Shown piece by piece: positions 1 to 8,711 of a DNA stretch of 57,998 nt; within the stretch, counting starts at the first letter, position 1, and the number at the start of each line of letters is the position of its first letter. The notes under the pieces are model-generated. The model was not told where the DNA came from. It did not search any database and was given only the letters and a program-made list of their open reading frames with translations. The stretch lies in the NCBI RefSeq assembly GCF_012328925.1, contig NZ_JAAXLS010000042.1:1-57998 (forward strand). Direction: 5' to 3'. This DNA is from Amycolatopsis acididurans. Its GTDB lineage: Bacteria; Actinomycetota; Actinomycetes; Mycobacteriales; Pseudonocardiaceae. A program made the translations under genes and the position numbers.

Positions 1-2
1 AC

Positions 3-512
3 CTCCAAAGCACCATGACCCGCGCCCGCAATCCGCAGATCCGCGACCGGCTGGGCGACATGATCAACGAGGCCCAGGGCATCATCGGCGACATCCGCAC
101 CGCCATCTTCGACCTGCACGGCGGGATGGCGGGCACCGGTCAGCTCCGCAAACGCCTGCACGACATCGTCGCCGAACTCACCGACACCACCGACATCCGC
201 ACCACCGTCCGGATCTCCGGCCCCGTCGGCGTCGTACCCGACGACCTAGCCGAACACGCCGAAGCCGTCCTGCGCGAAGCCATGTCCAACGCGGTGCGCC
301 ACGCCCACGCCAAGACCATCACCGTCACGGTCTCCATCGACGACGACCTGATCATCGACGTCACCGACGACGGCATCGGCATCCCCGACACCGTCGCCAC
401 AAGCGGACTGCACAACCTCACCGAACGCGCCCACGAAACAGGCGGCCAGCTCGACCTCGCCCGCCGCGACACCGGCGGCACCCGGCTGACCTGGAGCGCG
501 CCCCTGCCGTGA
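3..512 (+). CDS. DevS/DosT-like sensor histidine kinase, 3' end (partial)
   Basis: C-terminal 169 codons of a two-component kinase of the NarL/DevR-partner type; the frame is open to the left edge, so the gene begins outside the window. The visible part holds the end of the dimerisation helix region (ARNPQIRDRL, then IRTAIFDLHGG) and a HATPase domain: N-box EAMSNAVRHAHA, G1 box VTDDGIGIP, and a glycine-rich C-terminal part (GLHNLTERAH, GGTRLTW). In mycobacteria such kinases sense O2, NO or CO through GAF-heme and phosphorylate DevR/DosR. The GAF part is not visible, so the sensor role is inferred from the kinase subtype and from DosR-like boxes nearby at 810-823 and 8097-8111. The first ATG at position 15 is internal, not the true start. 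Confidence 0.85.
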   Translation, partial: LQSTMTRARNPQIRDRLGDMINEAQGIIGDIRTAIFDLHGGMAGTGQLRKRLHDIVAELTDTTDIRTTVRISGPVGVVPDDLAEHAEAVLREAMSNAVRHAHAKTITVTVSIDDDLIIDVTDDGIGIPDTVATSGLHNLTERAHETGGQLDLARRDTGGTRLTWSAPLP

Positions 513-546
513 GCTCGCGGCCGGCGCGTCTGGGACGGCGTCCGGG

Positions 547-639
547 TCACATGCCGAGAGCGGCGGGGGTGAAGTGGGCGTCGTTCCCGGCGCGAGTGGG
601 CTCCTCCGGCAGCCACCAGCCGGCATTCGATGCCGTCAT
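547..639 (-). CDS. candidate 30-residue small protein
   Basis: Short ORF in the otherwise gene-free 513-850 gap. It starts with ATG behind a GAGG ribosome-binding-like sequence 8 nt upstream, and third positions are mostly G/C as in real genes here. The peptide (ending FTPAALGM) has no family I recognise. A DosR-like box at 810-823 lies about 170 bp upstream on the same strand and has no other obvious target. It could be a small regulon member or the tail of a decayed gene. Confidence 0.3.
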   Translation of the reverse strand: MTASNAGWWLPEEPTRAGNDAHFTPAALGM

Positions 640-809
640 CGGCGTGTCCTCGACGCCGTGGCTGGTCCGGGAAGCCGTGACGCGACTGTCGCGGTGGGTG
701 GAAGTGGAAGCAGACAAGACATGTTCCCTTTCATCGGGCCGGGGCCGGACGTCTTCGACGCTACGGTGGAGCACGCCTCGGGGCAGGAGCCCGAAGGCCC
801 CGGACCGCG

Positions 810-823
810 GGGACCGAAGTCCC
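810..823 (-). promoter_or_regulatory. DosR/DevR-like box
   Basis: GGGACCGAAGTCCC is a perfect 5-bp inverted repeat (GGGAC/GTCCC) around 4 nt and matches the mycobacterial DosR consensus GGGACTWWAGTCCC at 12 of 14 positions. A weaker half-matching site lies about 23 bp away at 787-801. narI ends at 851 on the opposite side, so the only downstream candidate on the minus strand is the small ORF at 547-639. Confidence 0.5.
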
Positions 824-850
824 ACGTTCGTCATCGCCGCCGGGTTCCGC

Positions 851-1579
851 TCAGGGCACCCGCTCCCACCCGCGCCGGGGTGCCCGCGCCCCGAGCTGGG
901 TGTCGCGGCTGCGGTAGACGATGTAGGGGCGCGTGAGATAGCCCAGCGGCATCGAGAACACGTGCACCAGCCTGCTGAACGGCCAGAACGCGAACAGCAC
1001 CCAGGCGGCGAGGACATGTGCCTGGAAGCCCCAGGGCGCGGCCTTGATCAGCGCCGTCGCCGGATCGAAGTAGAAGATCGAGCGGAACCACGGTGCGACG
1101 GTTTCGCGGTAGTTGTGCGGGTGGCCGGTGAGGTTGCCGAGCACGGTGGTGCCGAGGCCGAGCACGATCGTGCCGATCAGCAGCACGTACATGATCTTGT
1201 CGTTGCGGGTGGTGGCGGAGAACACCGGGCCCACGGTGCGGCGCCGGTAGATCAGCAGCGCGGCGCCGCACAGCGTGCACACCCCGGAGATGGTGCCGAG
1301 CACCACGGCACCGACGTGGTAGGCGGTTTCGCTGATGCCGATGGCGTTGGTCCACGACTGCGGGATGAGCAGCCCGCCCACGTGCCCCAGTGCGACGACG
1401 AGGATGCCGAAGTGGAACAGCGGGCTGCCCAGGCGCAGCAGCCTGCTCTCGTACAGTTGCGAGGACCGCGTGGTCCAGCCGAACTTGTCGTAGCGGTAAC
1501 GCCAGACATGGCCGAGGATGAAGATCGCGATGGACACGTACGGCACGGCGACCCACAGCAGAGCGTCCACAATGGTCAT
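851..1579 (-). CDS. narI: respiratory nitrate reductase gamma subunit (cytochrome b)
   Basis: Membrane cytochrome b of the NarGHI complex; it takes electrons from quinol and passes them to NarH. 242 residues, about the usual length, with five hydrophobic segments. Candidate heme ligands are visible in HFGILVVALGHVGG (residues about 55-67) and in the pair of histidines of GFQAHVLAAWVLF...RLVHVFS near residues 185-205. Start ATG overlaps the narJ stop by 4 bp (ATGA), so translation is coupled. It is the last gene of the nar operon. Confidence 0.95.
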   Translation of the reverse strand: MTIVDALLWVAVPYVSIAIFILGHVWRYRYDKFGWTTRSSQLYESRLLRLGSPLFHFGILVVALGHVGGLLIPQSWTNAIGISETAYHVGAVVLGTISGVCTLCGAALLIYRRRTVGPVFSATTRNDKIMYVLLIGTIVLGLGTTVLGNLTGHPHNYRETVAPWFRSIFYFDPATALIKAAPWGFQAHVLAAWVLFAFWPFSRLVHVFSMPLGYLTRPYIVYRSRDTQLGARAPRRGWERVP

Positions 1580-2178
1580 CGCAGTCCTCCGAACGGTTCG
1601 AGTCCGACCTCTTCCTCCGGTGGCCCCTCGGCGATGAGCCGGGCGAGCGCGTCCTCCTCCCGGCCCCGCAGCCGGGGCAGGGTCGCCGCGACCGAGTCGA
1701 GCACACGAGCCCACGGCGAGCCGGCCTCGCGCAGGCCCAGTCGCAGCAGTTCGAGCCCGGCACGGTGCTCGCACATCAGCCGCGAACCGGCTTCCGGGTG
1801 CCCGGCGGCGAATTCGAGAACGACCGCGAGGTGGTCGGGCAGTTCACCGGGGGCCAGGTCGAGCCCGGCCGCCCGGTAGGCGTGGGTGAAACGCAGCAGC
1901 GCCATGCCGCGTTTGCGGGTGTCGCCGTAGGTGTAGTAGGTGAGATAGAGGCTGCCACGTTTGCGGTGGTCGAAGGTCTCGACGTAGTCCGAGGCCAGGT
2001 CCATCAGCGGGGTGCGCAACACGTGCTCGAGGAAAGTCGCGAGCGGCTGGCCGACGGGCCCGGGCACCGCCGTGCTGACCTTGCGCAGCAACGGAAGCCG
2101 GTGGAGCAGCTCCTCGTCCGGGTAGTCCAGCAGCAGGGATTGGGCCTGCCACGCGAGAGCGTGTTCGTCCGCGGTCAT
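1576..2178 (-). CDS. narJ: nitrate reductase molybdenum cofactor assembly chaperone
   Basis: NarJ/TorD-type chaperone, 200 residues, needed to insert the molybdenum cofactor and mature NarGH before membrane attachment. Typical features are the helical ALAWQAQSLLLDYPDEEL N-terminus and the central YVETFDHRKRGSLYLTYYTYGDTRKRG block characteristic of NarJ. Start and stop both overlap neighbours by 4 bp (narH upstream, narI downstream). Confidence 0.95.
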   Translation of the reverse strand: MTADEHALAWQAQSLLLDYPDEELLHRLPLLRKVSTAVPGPVGQPLATFLEHVLRTPLMDLASDYVETFDHRKRGSLYLTYYTYGDTRKRGMALLRFTHAYRAAGLDLAPGELPDHLAVVLEFAAGHPEAGSRLMCEHRAGLELLRLGLREAGSPWARVLDSVAATLPRLRGREEDALARLIAEGPPEEEVGLEPFGGLR

Positions 2179-3857
2179 GGCTTGGGCTCCGTGCCGGGCT
2201 CGCTGGATTCGCGTGGAGGCGGGAACAGGCCCTCGGGCCTGCCTTTGCCGTCCCAGTTGAGCAGGTTGACACGACTGCCCTTGTCCACGGGTGCGGCCAC
2301 GGTGTCGGCGGTCTGCCGTTGCCGGAGCGCGTGGTAGTTCTCCACGGCCAGCGGCGGAGCGCCGCCGGAGGCCTCGCCGAACGGGCCGGAGCCGCCCATG
2401 CCGGGGCCGCCGTCGTAGTCGAGGCTGCATTCGGTGGCCAGTTCCTCCAGGCCGTGCGCCTGCTCGCTGTGCGCCGGCGGAATCACGTACCGCTCGTCGT
2501 ACTTGGCCAGCGCGAGCAGCCGGTACATGTCGTAGACCGCTTCGCCGCTCATGCCGACCTTGGCGGGAATCTCCTCGCGGGGTTCGCGGCCGAGGTTGAT
2601 GTCCCGCATGAACGAGCGCATCGCGGCAAGCCTGCGCAGCACGGCCTCGACCGGCCCGGTGTCTCCGGCCGTGAACAGTTCGGCCAGGTACTCGACCGGG
2701 ATGCGCAGCGCCTCGATGGCGGCGAAGAGGTTGCCGTGGTCCTCGGCGTCGTGCCCGGTGTCGCGCACCACGTCCACCACCGGCGACAGCGGCGGGATGT
2801 ACCAGACCATCGGCATCGTGCGGTACTCCGGATGCAGCGGCAGCGCCACCCGGTAGGTGTTGATCAACGCGTACACCGGGGAACGCTGGGCGGCCTCGAC
2901 CCAGTCGCGCGGAATCCCGGCGTGTTCGGCTTCCCGGATCACCTCGGGGTCGTGCGGGTCGAGAAACACCTGCCGCTGGGCCTCGTACAGCCCGGTTTCG
3001 TCCTCTGTGGACGCCGCGTCGAGCACCTTGTCGGCGTCGTAGAGCATCAGCCCGATGTAGCGCAGCCTGCCGACACAGGTTTCCGCGCACACGGTAGGAA
3101 TGCCGACCTCGACGCGGGGGAAGCAGAACGTGCACTTCTCCGCCTTGCCGGTGCGGTGGTTGAAGTACACCTTCTTGTACGGACAGCCGGTCACGCACAT
3201 CCGCCAACCGCGGCAGCGGTCCTGGTCGACCAGCACGATCCCGTCCTCACTGCGCTTGTACAACGCACCCGACGGGCACGAGGCGACACAGGAGGGATTC
3301 AGGCAGTGCTCACAGATCCGCGGCAGGTAGAACATGAACGTGCGCTCGAACTCGAACCGCACCTTGTCCGCGATGTCGCGCAGCAGCGGATCCTTCTGCC
3401 CGTGGTCGGGCGCACCGCCGAGGTCGTCGTCCCAGTTCGCCGACCAGGAGATCTTGGTGTCCTTACCGGAGATCAGCGAACGCGGCCGCGCGACCGGGGT
3501 GTGCTCCTGCGCGGGAGCGCTGGTGAGGGTGTCGTAGTCGTAGGTCCACGGTTCGTAGTAGTCGTCGATGCTGGGCATCTTCGGGTTCGCGAAGATCGTC
3601 AGCAGTTTGCGCAACCGCCCTCCGCCCTTGAGGCTGAGCCTGCCGCGCCGGTTGAGCGTCCAGCCGCCGCGCCAGCGTTCCTGGTCCTCGTAGGAGCGGG
3701 GATAGCCTTGCCCGGGACGGGTTTCGACGTTGTTGAACCAGACGTACTCGACCCCGCTGCGGTTGGTCCAGGCCTGCTTGCAGGTGACCGAACAGGTGTG
3801 GCAGCCGATGCACTTGTCGAGGTTCATCACCATCGCCATCTGAGCCATGACACGCAT
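2175..3857 (-). CDS. narH: respiratory nitrate reductase beta subunit (Fe-S)
   Basis: 560-residue iron-sulfur subunit that wires NarI to NarG on the cytoplasmic face. Four cysteine groups are visible: CIGCHTCSVTCK (N-terminus), CEHCLNPSCVASCP, CRGWRMCVTGCP (tryptophan in place of one cysteine, as for the 3Fe-4S cluster), and CTFCFPRVEVGIPTVCAETC. The chosen ATG follows the narG stop directly and has a GGAG stretch 6 nt ahead. An internal ATG four codons in (MAQMAMVMNLDKC) is possible. Confidence 0.95.
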   Translation of the reverse strand: MRVMAQMAMVMNLDKCIGCHTCSVTCKQAWTNRSGVEYVWFNNVETRPGQGYPRSYEDQERWRGGWTLNRRGRLSLKGGGRLRKLLTIFANPKMPSIDDYYEPWTYDYDTLTSAPAQEHTPVARPRSLISGKDTKISWSANWDDDLGGAPDHGQKDPLLRDIADKVRFEFERTFMFYLPRICEHCLNPSCVASCPSGALYKRSEDGIVLVDQDRCRGWRMCVTGCPYKKVYFNHRTGKAEKCTFCFPRVEVGIPTVCAETCVGRLRYIGLMLYDADKVLDAASTEDETGLYEAQRQVFLDPHDPEVIREAEHAGIPRDWVEAAQRSPVYALINTYRVALPLHPEYRTMPMVWYIPPLSPVVDVVRDTGHDAEDHGNLFAAIEALRIPVEYLAELFTAGDTGPVEAVLRRLAAMRSFMRDINLGREPREEIPAKVGMSGEAVYDMYRLLALAKYDERYVIPPAHSEQAHGLEELATECSLDYDGGPGMGGSGPFGEASGGAPPLAVENYHALRQRQTADTVAAPVDKGSRVNLLNWDGKGRPEGLFPPPRESSEPGTEPKP

Positions 3858-6800
3858 TCAGTACTCCACCTCCTGGGAGCGGCGTCGGATGACGGTCACC
3901 TCGTCCCGCTGGTTGCCCGTCGGGCCGAGGTAGTTGAATGCGAACGACAGCTGGGCGTAGGCCCCGATCAGGTGGCTCGGTTTGATCAGCAGCCGGGTCA
4001 GCGAGTTGTGGATCCCGCCGCGTTTGCCCGAGGTTTCGGCACGCGGCACGTCGATCAGCCGGTCCTGCGCGTGGTACATGTACACGGTGCCCTCGGGCAT
4101 CCGGTGCGACACCACGGCACGTGCCACGACCACGCCGTTGCGGTTGACCGCCTCGATCCAGTCGTTGTCGGCCACCCCGATCTTTTTCGCGTCCTCTTTG
4201 GACATCCAGATCGTGGGTCCGCCGCGGGAAAGGCTGAGCATGAACAGGTTGTCCTGGTACTCGGAGTGGATCGACCACTTCGAATGCGGGGTCAGGTAGC
4301 GCACGGCCACCCCCAGCTCACCCCGCTCCCCCACGCCGGGCTCGCCGAACAGCTCGTCCATGCGCAGCGGCGGGCGGAACACCGGCATCGTCTCCCCCAG
4401 CTCGGCCATCCAGTCGTGGTCGAGGAAGAAATGCTGCCTGCCGGTCAGCGTGTGCCACGGTTTGCGGCGCTCGACGTTGATCACGAACGGCGAGTAGCGG
4501 CGCCCGCCGGTCTCCGAGCCCGACCATTCCGGCGAGGTGATGACGGGCGTGGGCGCGGACTGCGTGTCGGCGAAGGTGATCTGCTTGCCTTCGTGCTCGG
4601 CCGCCAGATCCGCCAAGCGGGTTCCCGTGCGCTGCTCGAGCTGGTGGAAGCCCTGCGTGGCCAGGTGCCCGTTCGTGGTGCCCGACAGCGTCAGGATCGC
4701 CTCGCAGGCATGCAGATCGCGCACCAGTGCGGGACGGCCGGCGGCGGGTCCACTTCGGACGATGCCGTTCTTGTGGCGCAGGTACTCCACCCCTTGGCCC
4801 AGCTCGAAGGTGACCCCCTTCGTGGTCGCGCCCAGCGAATCGGCCAGCGGGCCGAGTGCGGCCATCTTCGCCGCCACGGCGGGATAGTCGCGCTCCACCA
4901 CCACGAGTTTGGGCATCGTCCTGCCCGGAACCGGCTCACACTCCCCGGTCTTCCAGTCCGCGACCCGTCCGTGCGGGGTGGCCATCTCGTCCGGGGTGTC
5001 GTGCAGCAGCGGAGCCGCTACCACGTCCTTGCGCACGCCGAGGTGCGTTTCGGCCAGTTTGCTGAACGCGCGGGCGATGGTGTGGAAGGCGTCCCAGTCG
5101 GTGCGGGTCTGCCACGGCGGCGCGATGGCCGGATTGAACGAATGCACGAAGGGATGCATGTCCGTACTGGACAGGTCGTGTTTTTCGTACCAGGTGGCGG
5201 CGGGCAGCACGATGTCGGAGAAGATGGTCGTGCTGGTCATCCGGAAATCCAGTGTCAGCAGCAGATCCAGCTTCCCGGTCGGCGCCTGCTCCCGCCACAC
5301 GACCTCCTGCGGCCGCGCGCCGGGCGGGGCCTCGCGTGCGCGTACCGAGGATTCGGTGCCGAGCAGATGTTTGAGGAAGTACTCGTTGCCCTTGGCCGAG
5401 GAACCCAGCAGGTTCGCCCGCCAGATCGTCAGCACGCGCGGAAAGTTCTCCGGGGCGTCGGGATCCTCGCCCGCGAACCGCAGCCTCCCGGCGCGGAGCT
5501 CGGACACCACGTGCTCCCCGGCCGGTGTCTCGCCCGCCTCGTCGGCGAGATCGAGCGGGTTGCGGTCGAAGGTCGGATAGGAGGGCATCCAGCCCAGCCG
5601 GGCGGACAGGGCGAGCAGGTCGGCGGTGCTCTTGCCCGTCATCGGGCCCTTCCCGGTGGCGAAGGCGTCCGCGCTGAACGGGTCGTAGCGGAACTGGTCG
5701 GTGTGCAGATACCAGTACGCCGTCTGGATCATCTGCCGTGCGGGCCGCTGCCAGTCGGCCGCCGTGGCCAGCAGCGAATAGCCGGTCAGCGGGCGCACCT
5801 TCTCCTGACCGACGTAATGCGCCCAGCCGCCCCCGTTGACTCCCTGGCATCCCGTCAGCGTCGTCAGCGCCAGAAAGGCCCGGTAGATCGTGTCCGAGTG
5901 GAACCAGTGGTTCGTGCCCGCGCCCATGATGATCATCGACCGGCCCCGGGACTGCTCCGCGTTGGCCGCGAACTCACGCGCGATCCTGGCCGCGGCGGCC
6001 GCGGGGACCCCGGTGATCGGCTCCTGCCACGCCGGGGTGTACGGCTCGGCGGCGTCGTCGTACCCCGCGGGCCACACACCGGGCAGCCCGTCTCGCCGCA
6101 CCCCGTACTGGGCCAGCAGCAGATCGAACACCGTCGTCACCAGCTGCCCGCCGATCCGGCGCACCGGCACCCCGCGCCGCAGCGACACGGCCGAACCGTC
6201 GGGAGTGTCGAACCGCGGCAACTCGATTTCCACCGCGTCCCCGCCGGCCGCGGACAGCAACGGGTCCACGCCACCGAGGTCGAGGTTCCACCGTCCGGCT
6301 CCCTGCTCGCCGTACCGGAATCCGAGCGAACCACCGGGCACCACGGGTTCGCCGGTCACCGCGTCCAGCAGCACCGGCTTGAACGCCGCGTTCTCGACCT
6401 GCTGCCCCAGGTCCTCCGCGGTGAGGAACTTGCCCGGCACGAAGGCGTCCCCGTCCTGGTCGAGGCGCACCAGAAAGGGCAGGTCGGTGTAGTGCTTGAC
6501 GTAGTCGAGGAAGTAGGGGACCTGACGGCGGAGGAAGAACTCCGTCAGGATGACGTGCCCCATCGCCATCGCCAGCGCGCCGTCGGTACCCGGCTGCGCC
6601 GCGAGCCACTCGTCGGCGAATTTCACGTTGTCCGCGTAGTCCGGCGACACCGCGACGACCTTCTGCCCGCGATAGCGCGCCTCCACCATCCAATGCGCGT
6701 CCGGGGTCCTGGTCACCGGCAGGTTGGAGCCCCACATGATCAGGTACCCGGCGTCCCACCAGTCCCCGGACTCGGGCACGTCGGTCTGGTCGCCGAACAC

Positions 6801-7529
6801 CTGCGGCGAGGCCACCGGCAGATCCGCGTACCAGTCGTAGAAGGACAGCATCGCGCCGCCCAGCAGCGAGTAGAACCGCGCGCCGGCCGCGTGCGAGACC
6901 ATCGACATGGCGGGGATCGGCGAGAATCCGGCGAGCCGGTCCGGGCCGTACTCCCGGATCGTGTGCACGTGCGCGGCGGCGATCATCTCCACCGCCTCGT
7001 CCCAGCTCGCCCGCACCAGGCCGCCCTTGCCGCGCGCGGCCTTGTAGCGCCGCGCGCGCTCCGGATCGGACACGATCTCCGCCCACGCCGCGACCGGATC
7101 CCCCGTGCGCGCCCGCGCCGCGCGGTACATCTCCAGCAGCACACCCCGCACGTAGGGATACCGCACCCGCGTGGGCGAGTAGGTGTACCAGGAAAACGCG
7201 GCGCCGCGCGGGCATCCGCGCGGCTCGTACTCCGGCCTGTCCGGGCCCACCGACGGGTAGTCGGTCTGCTGCGCCTCCCAGGTGATGATCCCGTCCTTGA
7301 CGTAGACCTTCCACGAACAGGAGCCCGTGCAGTTCACCCCGTGCGTGGACCGGACGACCTTGTCGTGACTCCAGCGGTCCCGGTAGAACTCGTCGGCCTG
7401 CCTGCCGCCGATCTGGTGCAGCGTCCGCCGATCGGCGGAGACCTCGCCCCGCGTGAAGAACCGCCGGGTGCCGACCAGGGCATCCACGAGCGGTGAGTCC
7501 AAGCCCGTGGTTCGAGGCGTGCCTGCCAT
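3858..7529 (-). CDS. narG: respiratory nitrate reductase alpha subunit (molybdenum catalytic)
   Basis: 1223-residue catalytic subunit reducing nitrate to nitrite at a bis-MGD molybdenum centre. The N-terminal Fe-S motif typical of NarG (HGVNCTGSCSW ... GCPRGAAFSWYTYSPTRVRYPYVRG) and the SFYDWYADLP segment containing the likely molybdenum-ligating aspartate are visible. No Tat signal is seen, as expected for a cytoplasmic NarG. The ATG at 7529 is preceded by an in-frame GTG at 7532; either may serve. It follows the hemerythrin gene by 57 bp on the same strand, probably in one transcript. Confidence 0.97.
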   Translation of the reverse strand: MAGTPRTTGLDSPLVDALVGTRRFFTRGEVSADRRTLHQIGGRQADEFYRDRWSHDKVVRSTHGVNCTGSCSWKVYVKDGIITWEAQQTDYPSVGPDRPEYEPRGCPRGAAFSWYTYSPTRVRYPYVRGVLLEMYRAARARTGDPVAAWAEIVSDPERARRYKAARGKGGLVRASWDEAVEMIAAAHVHTIREYGPDRLAGFSPIPAMSMVSHAAGARFYSLLGGAMLSFYDWYADLPVASPQVFGDQTDVPESGDWWDAGYLIMWGSNLPVTRTPDAHWMVEARYRGQKVVAVSPDYADNVKFADEWLAAQPGTDGALAMAMGHVILTEFFLRRQVPYFLDYVKHYTDLPFLVRLDQDGDAFVPGKFLTAEDLGQQVENAAFKPVLLDAVTGEPVVPGGSLGFRYGEQGAGRWNLDLGGVDPLLSAAGGDAVEIELPRFDTPDGSAVSLRRGVPVRRIGGQLVTTVFDLLLAQYGVRRDGLPGVWPAGYDDAAEPYTPAWQEPITGVPAAAAARIAREFAANAEQSRGRSMIIMGAGTNHWFHSDTIYRAFLALTTLTGCQGVNGGGWAHYVGQEKVRPLTGYSLLATAADWQRPARQMIQTAYWYLHTDQFRYDPFSADAFATGKGPMTGKSTADLLALSARLGWMPSYPTFDRNPLDLADEAGETPAGEHVVSELRAGRLRFAGEDPDAPENFPRVLTIWRANLLGSSAKGNEYFLKHLLGTESSVRAREAPPGARPQEVVWREQAPTGKLDLLLTLDFRMTSTTIFSDIVLPAATWYEKHDLSSTDMHPFVHSFNPAIAPPWQTRTDWDAFHTIARAFSKLAETHLGVRKDVVAAPLLHDTPDEMATPHGRVADWKTGECEPVPGRTMPKLVVVERDYPAVAAKMAALGPLADSLGATTKGVTFELGQGVEYLRHKNGIVRSGPAAGRPALVRDLHACEAILTLSGTTNGHLATQGFHQLEQRTGTRLADLAAEHEGKQITFADTQSAPTPVITSPEWSGSETGGRRYSPFVINVERRKPWHTLTGRQHFFLDHDWMAELGETMPVFRPPLRMDELFGEPGVGERGELGVAVRYLTPHSKWSIHSEYQDNLFMLSLSRGGPTIWMSKEDAKKIGVADNDWIEAVNRNGVVVARAVVSHRMPEGTVYMYHAQDRLIDVPRAETSGKRGGIHNSLTRLLIKPSHLIGAYAQLSFAFNYLGPTGNQRDEVTVIRRRSQEVEY

Positions 7530-7586
7530 CACGCTGTCCCCCCGCCATCGATTGATCGCGAAAAGCCGAATCCGACGCTAACAGCC

Positions 7587-8060
7587 TCAGCCGCCGCTCG
7601 CAGCCTTCTCGGGCAACGCGCTGCCGGCACGTGCACGTGCCGCGTCCACCGCCGCCCATTCGTCGGTGCTCAAAAATCCCAGCGCGGCGGGAAAAACCCC
7701 GTCCTGCTCGGCGAGAATGTGCTCGCGCAGCACGTGCAGCGCCGCGAGCAGGCGGCCGGGCCAGTCCGGATCCTCCGGTACACCACCGGCCGCCTCGTCC
7801 AGCACCGACTCGATCCGCCGGTGCTCAGCGGTCAGCCGGTCGATGTGCTCGGCGAACTCCCCGGCAAGCGCGGGGAACAACCCCTGCTCCTCGACGACGG
7901 TGTGCGGCCCGAGCACCGCGGCGATCTCGCGGGCAAGCTCGGCCATCTGGGCGACGCCGGTGCTGGTGCGCACCCGGCTGATCAGGGCGACCACGTGGTC
8001 GTGCTCGGCGGTCAGCTCCGCGATCGCGGTCACTGCCTGGCAGCCGCAGTACTCACACAT
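7587..8060 (-). CDS. hemerythrin HHE domain protein
   Basis: 157-residue cytoplasmic di-iron protein. The N-terminal MCEYCGCQ cap is followed by the HHE pattern: EHDHVVALI, HTVVEEQGLFPAL, EHRRIESVL and HILAEQDGVFPA supply the His/Glu ligands. Such proteins bind O2 or NO or help repair Fe-S centres. Its position directly upstream of narGHJI, with a DosR-like box 37-51 bp before the start codon, suggests a role in coping with NO or O2 during nitrate respiration. That role is inferred. No good Shine-Dalgarno sequence is seen. Confidence 0.85.
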   Translation of the reverse strand: MCEYCGCQAVTAIAELTAEHDHVVALISRVRTSTGVAQMAELAREIAAVLGPHTVVEEQGLFPALAGEFAEHIDRLTAEHRRIESVLDEAAGGVPEDPDWPGRLLAALHVLREHILAEQDGVFPAALGFLSTDEWAAVDAARARAGSALPEKAASGG

Positions 8061-8096
8061 GAATGCAGAGTCCGCGCACGCAGCGCGATTGCGAAA

Positions 8097-8111
8097 GGGA
8101 CCAAAGACCCT
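8097..8111 (-). promoter_or_regulatory. DosR/DevR-like box upstream of hemerythrin-nar operon
   Basis: GGGACCAAAGACCCT matches the core GGGACTWWAGTCCC at 12 of 14 positions and sits 37-51 bp upstream of the hemerythrin start. Two weaker sites (11 of 14 each) follow at 8119-8132 (GCGACTTTCGTCAG) and 8191-8204 (AGGACTTTCGGCAG). The first two are about 21 bp apart, two helical turns, the arrangement seen for cooperative DosR sites. The region is divergent: hemerythrin-nar to the left, DUF4190 gene to the right. Confidence 0.55.
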
Positions 8112-8268
8112 CCGCGCGGCGACTTTCGTCAGGGTGTCGCGCTCCGTCCTTTGTGCTCACCGGAATCGAGGGCCGCAGACCTCGCACACGAGGACTTTCG
8201 GCAGCGCACATTTCCGTTCCGAACAGCGATGTTCAGGTATCTGTTCCACCTTGGGAAGGAAGTGCGTC

Positions 8269-8697
8269 ATGACGCAGCTGCCACAGACGGGTCCGGGCTC
8301 GCAGGCGCAGGGCGAACCGCAGCAACCGCAACAGCCGCAGTACGGGTACCCGCAGTACCAGCAACCGCCGCAGTATCCCCAGCCACCGGCACCGGGCTAC
8401 GGCTACCCGCCGCCGGCACAGCAACAGCAGCGCCCGCAGAACGGGTTCGGCATCACCGCGATGGTCACCGGCATCACCGGCGTGGCCCTGTTCTGGATCC
8501 CGTTCGTGAACCTCGTGCTCGGCGTCGTCGGGGTCGTGTTCGGCGTGCTGGGCATCCGCAAGGTCAAGGCCGGTACCGCCACCAACAACGCTCAGGCCAT
8601 GACCGGCCTGATCACGGGCATCGTCGCGGCGGCGCTGGCCCTGATCCTGCTGCTGATCGCCGTCACCAACGACACGTCGTACTACGTCTTCTACTGA
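8269..8697 (+). CDS. DUF4190-type membrane protein with Pro/Gln-rich N-terminus
   Basis: 142 residues. The first 60 are a low-complexity Gln/Pro/Tyr/Gly tail facing the cytoplasm. Two hydrophobic segments follow (FGITAMVTGITGVALFWIPFVNLVLG and LITGIVAAALALILLLIAV) around a short linker GIRKVKAG, the layout of DUF4190 proteins. The family has no established function. Start ATG has AAGGAAG about 8 nt upstream. It lies 14 bp before the protease gene and probably shares its transcript. Confidence 0.75.
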   Translation: MTQLPQTGPGSQAQGEPQQPQQPQYGYPQYQQPPQYPQPPAPGYGYPPPAQQQQRPQNGFGITAMVTGITGVALFWIPFVNLVLGVVGVVFGVLGIRKVKAGTATNNAQAMTGLITGIVAAALALILLLIAVTNDTSYYVFY

Positions 8698-8711
8698 AGC
8701 CGGGAACCATC

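Noticed and set aside
2319..7496. A 1725-codon plus-strand ORF opposite narGHJ
   Set aside because: Shadow of GC-rich nar genes; composition is Arg/His/Gly/Val-rich, with no domain and no start signal, while the opposite strand encodes unmistakable NarG, NarH and NarJ.
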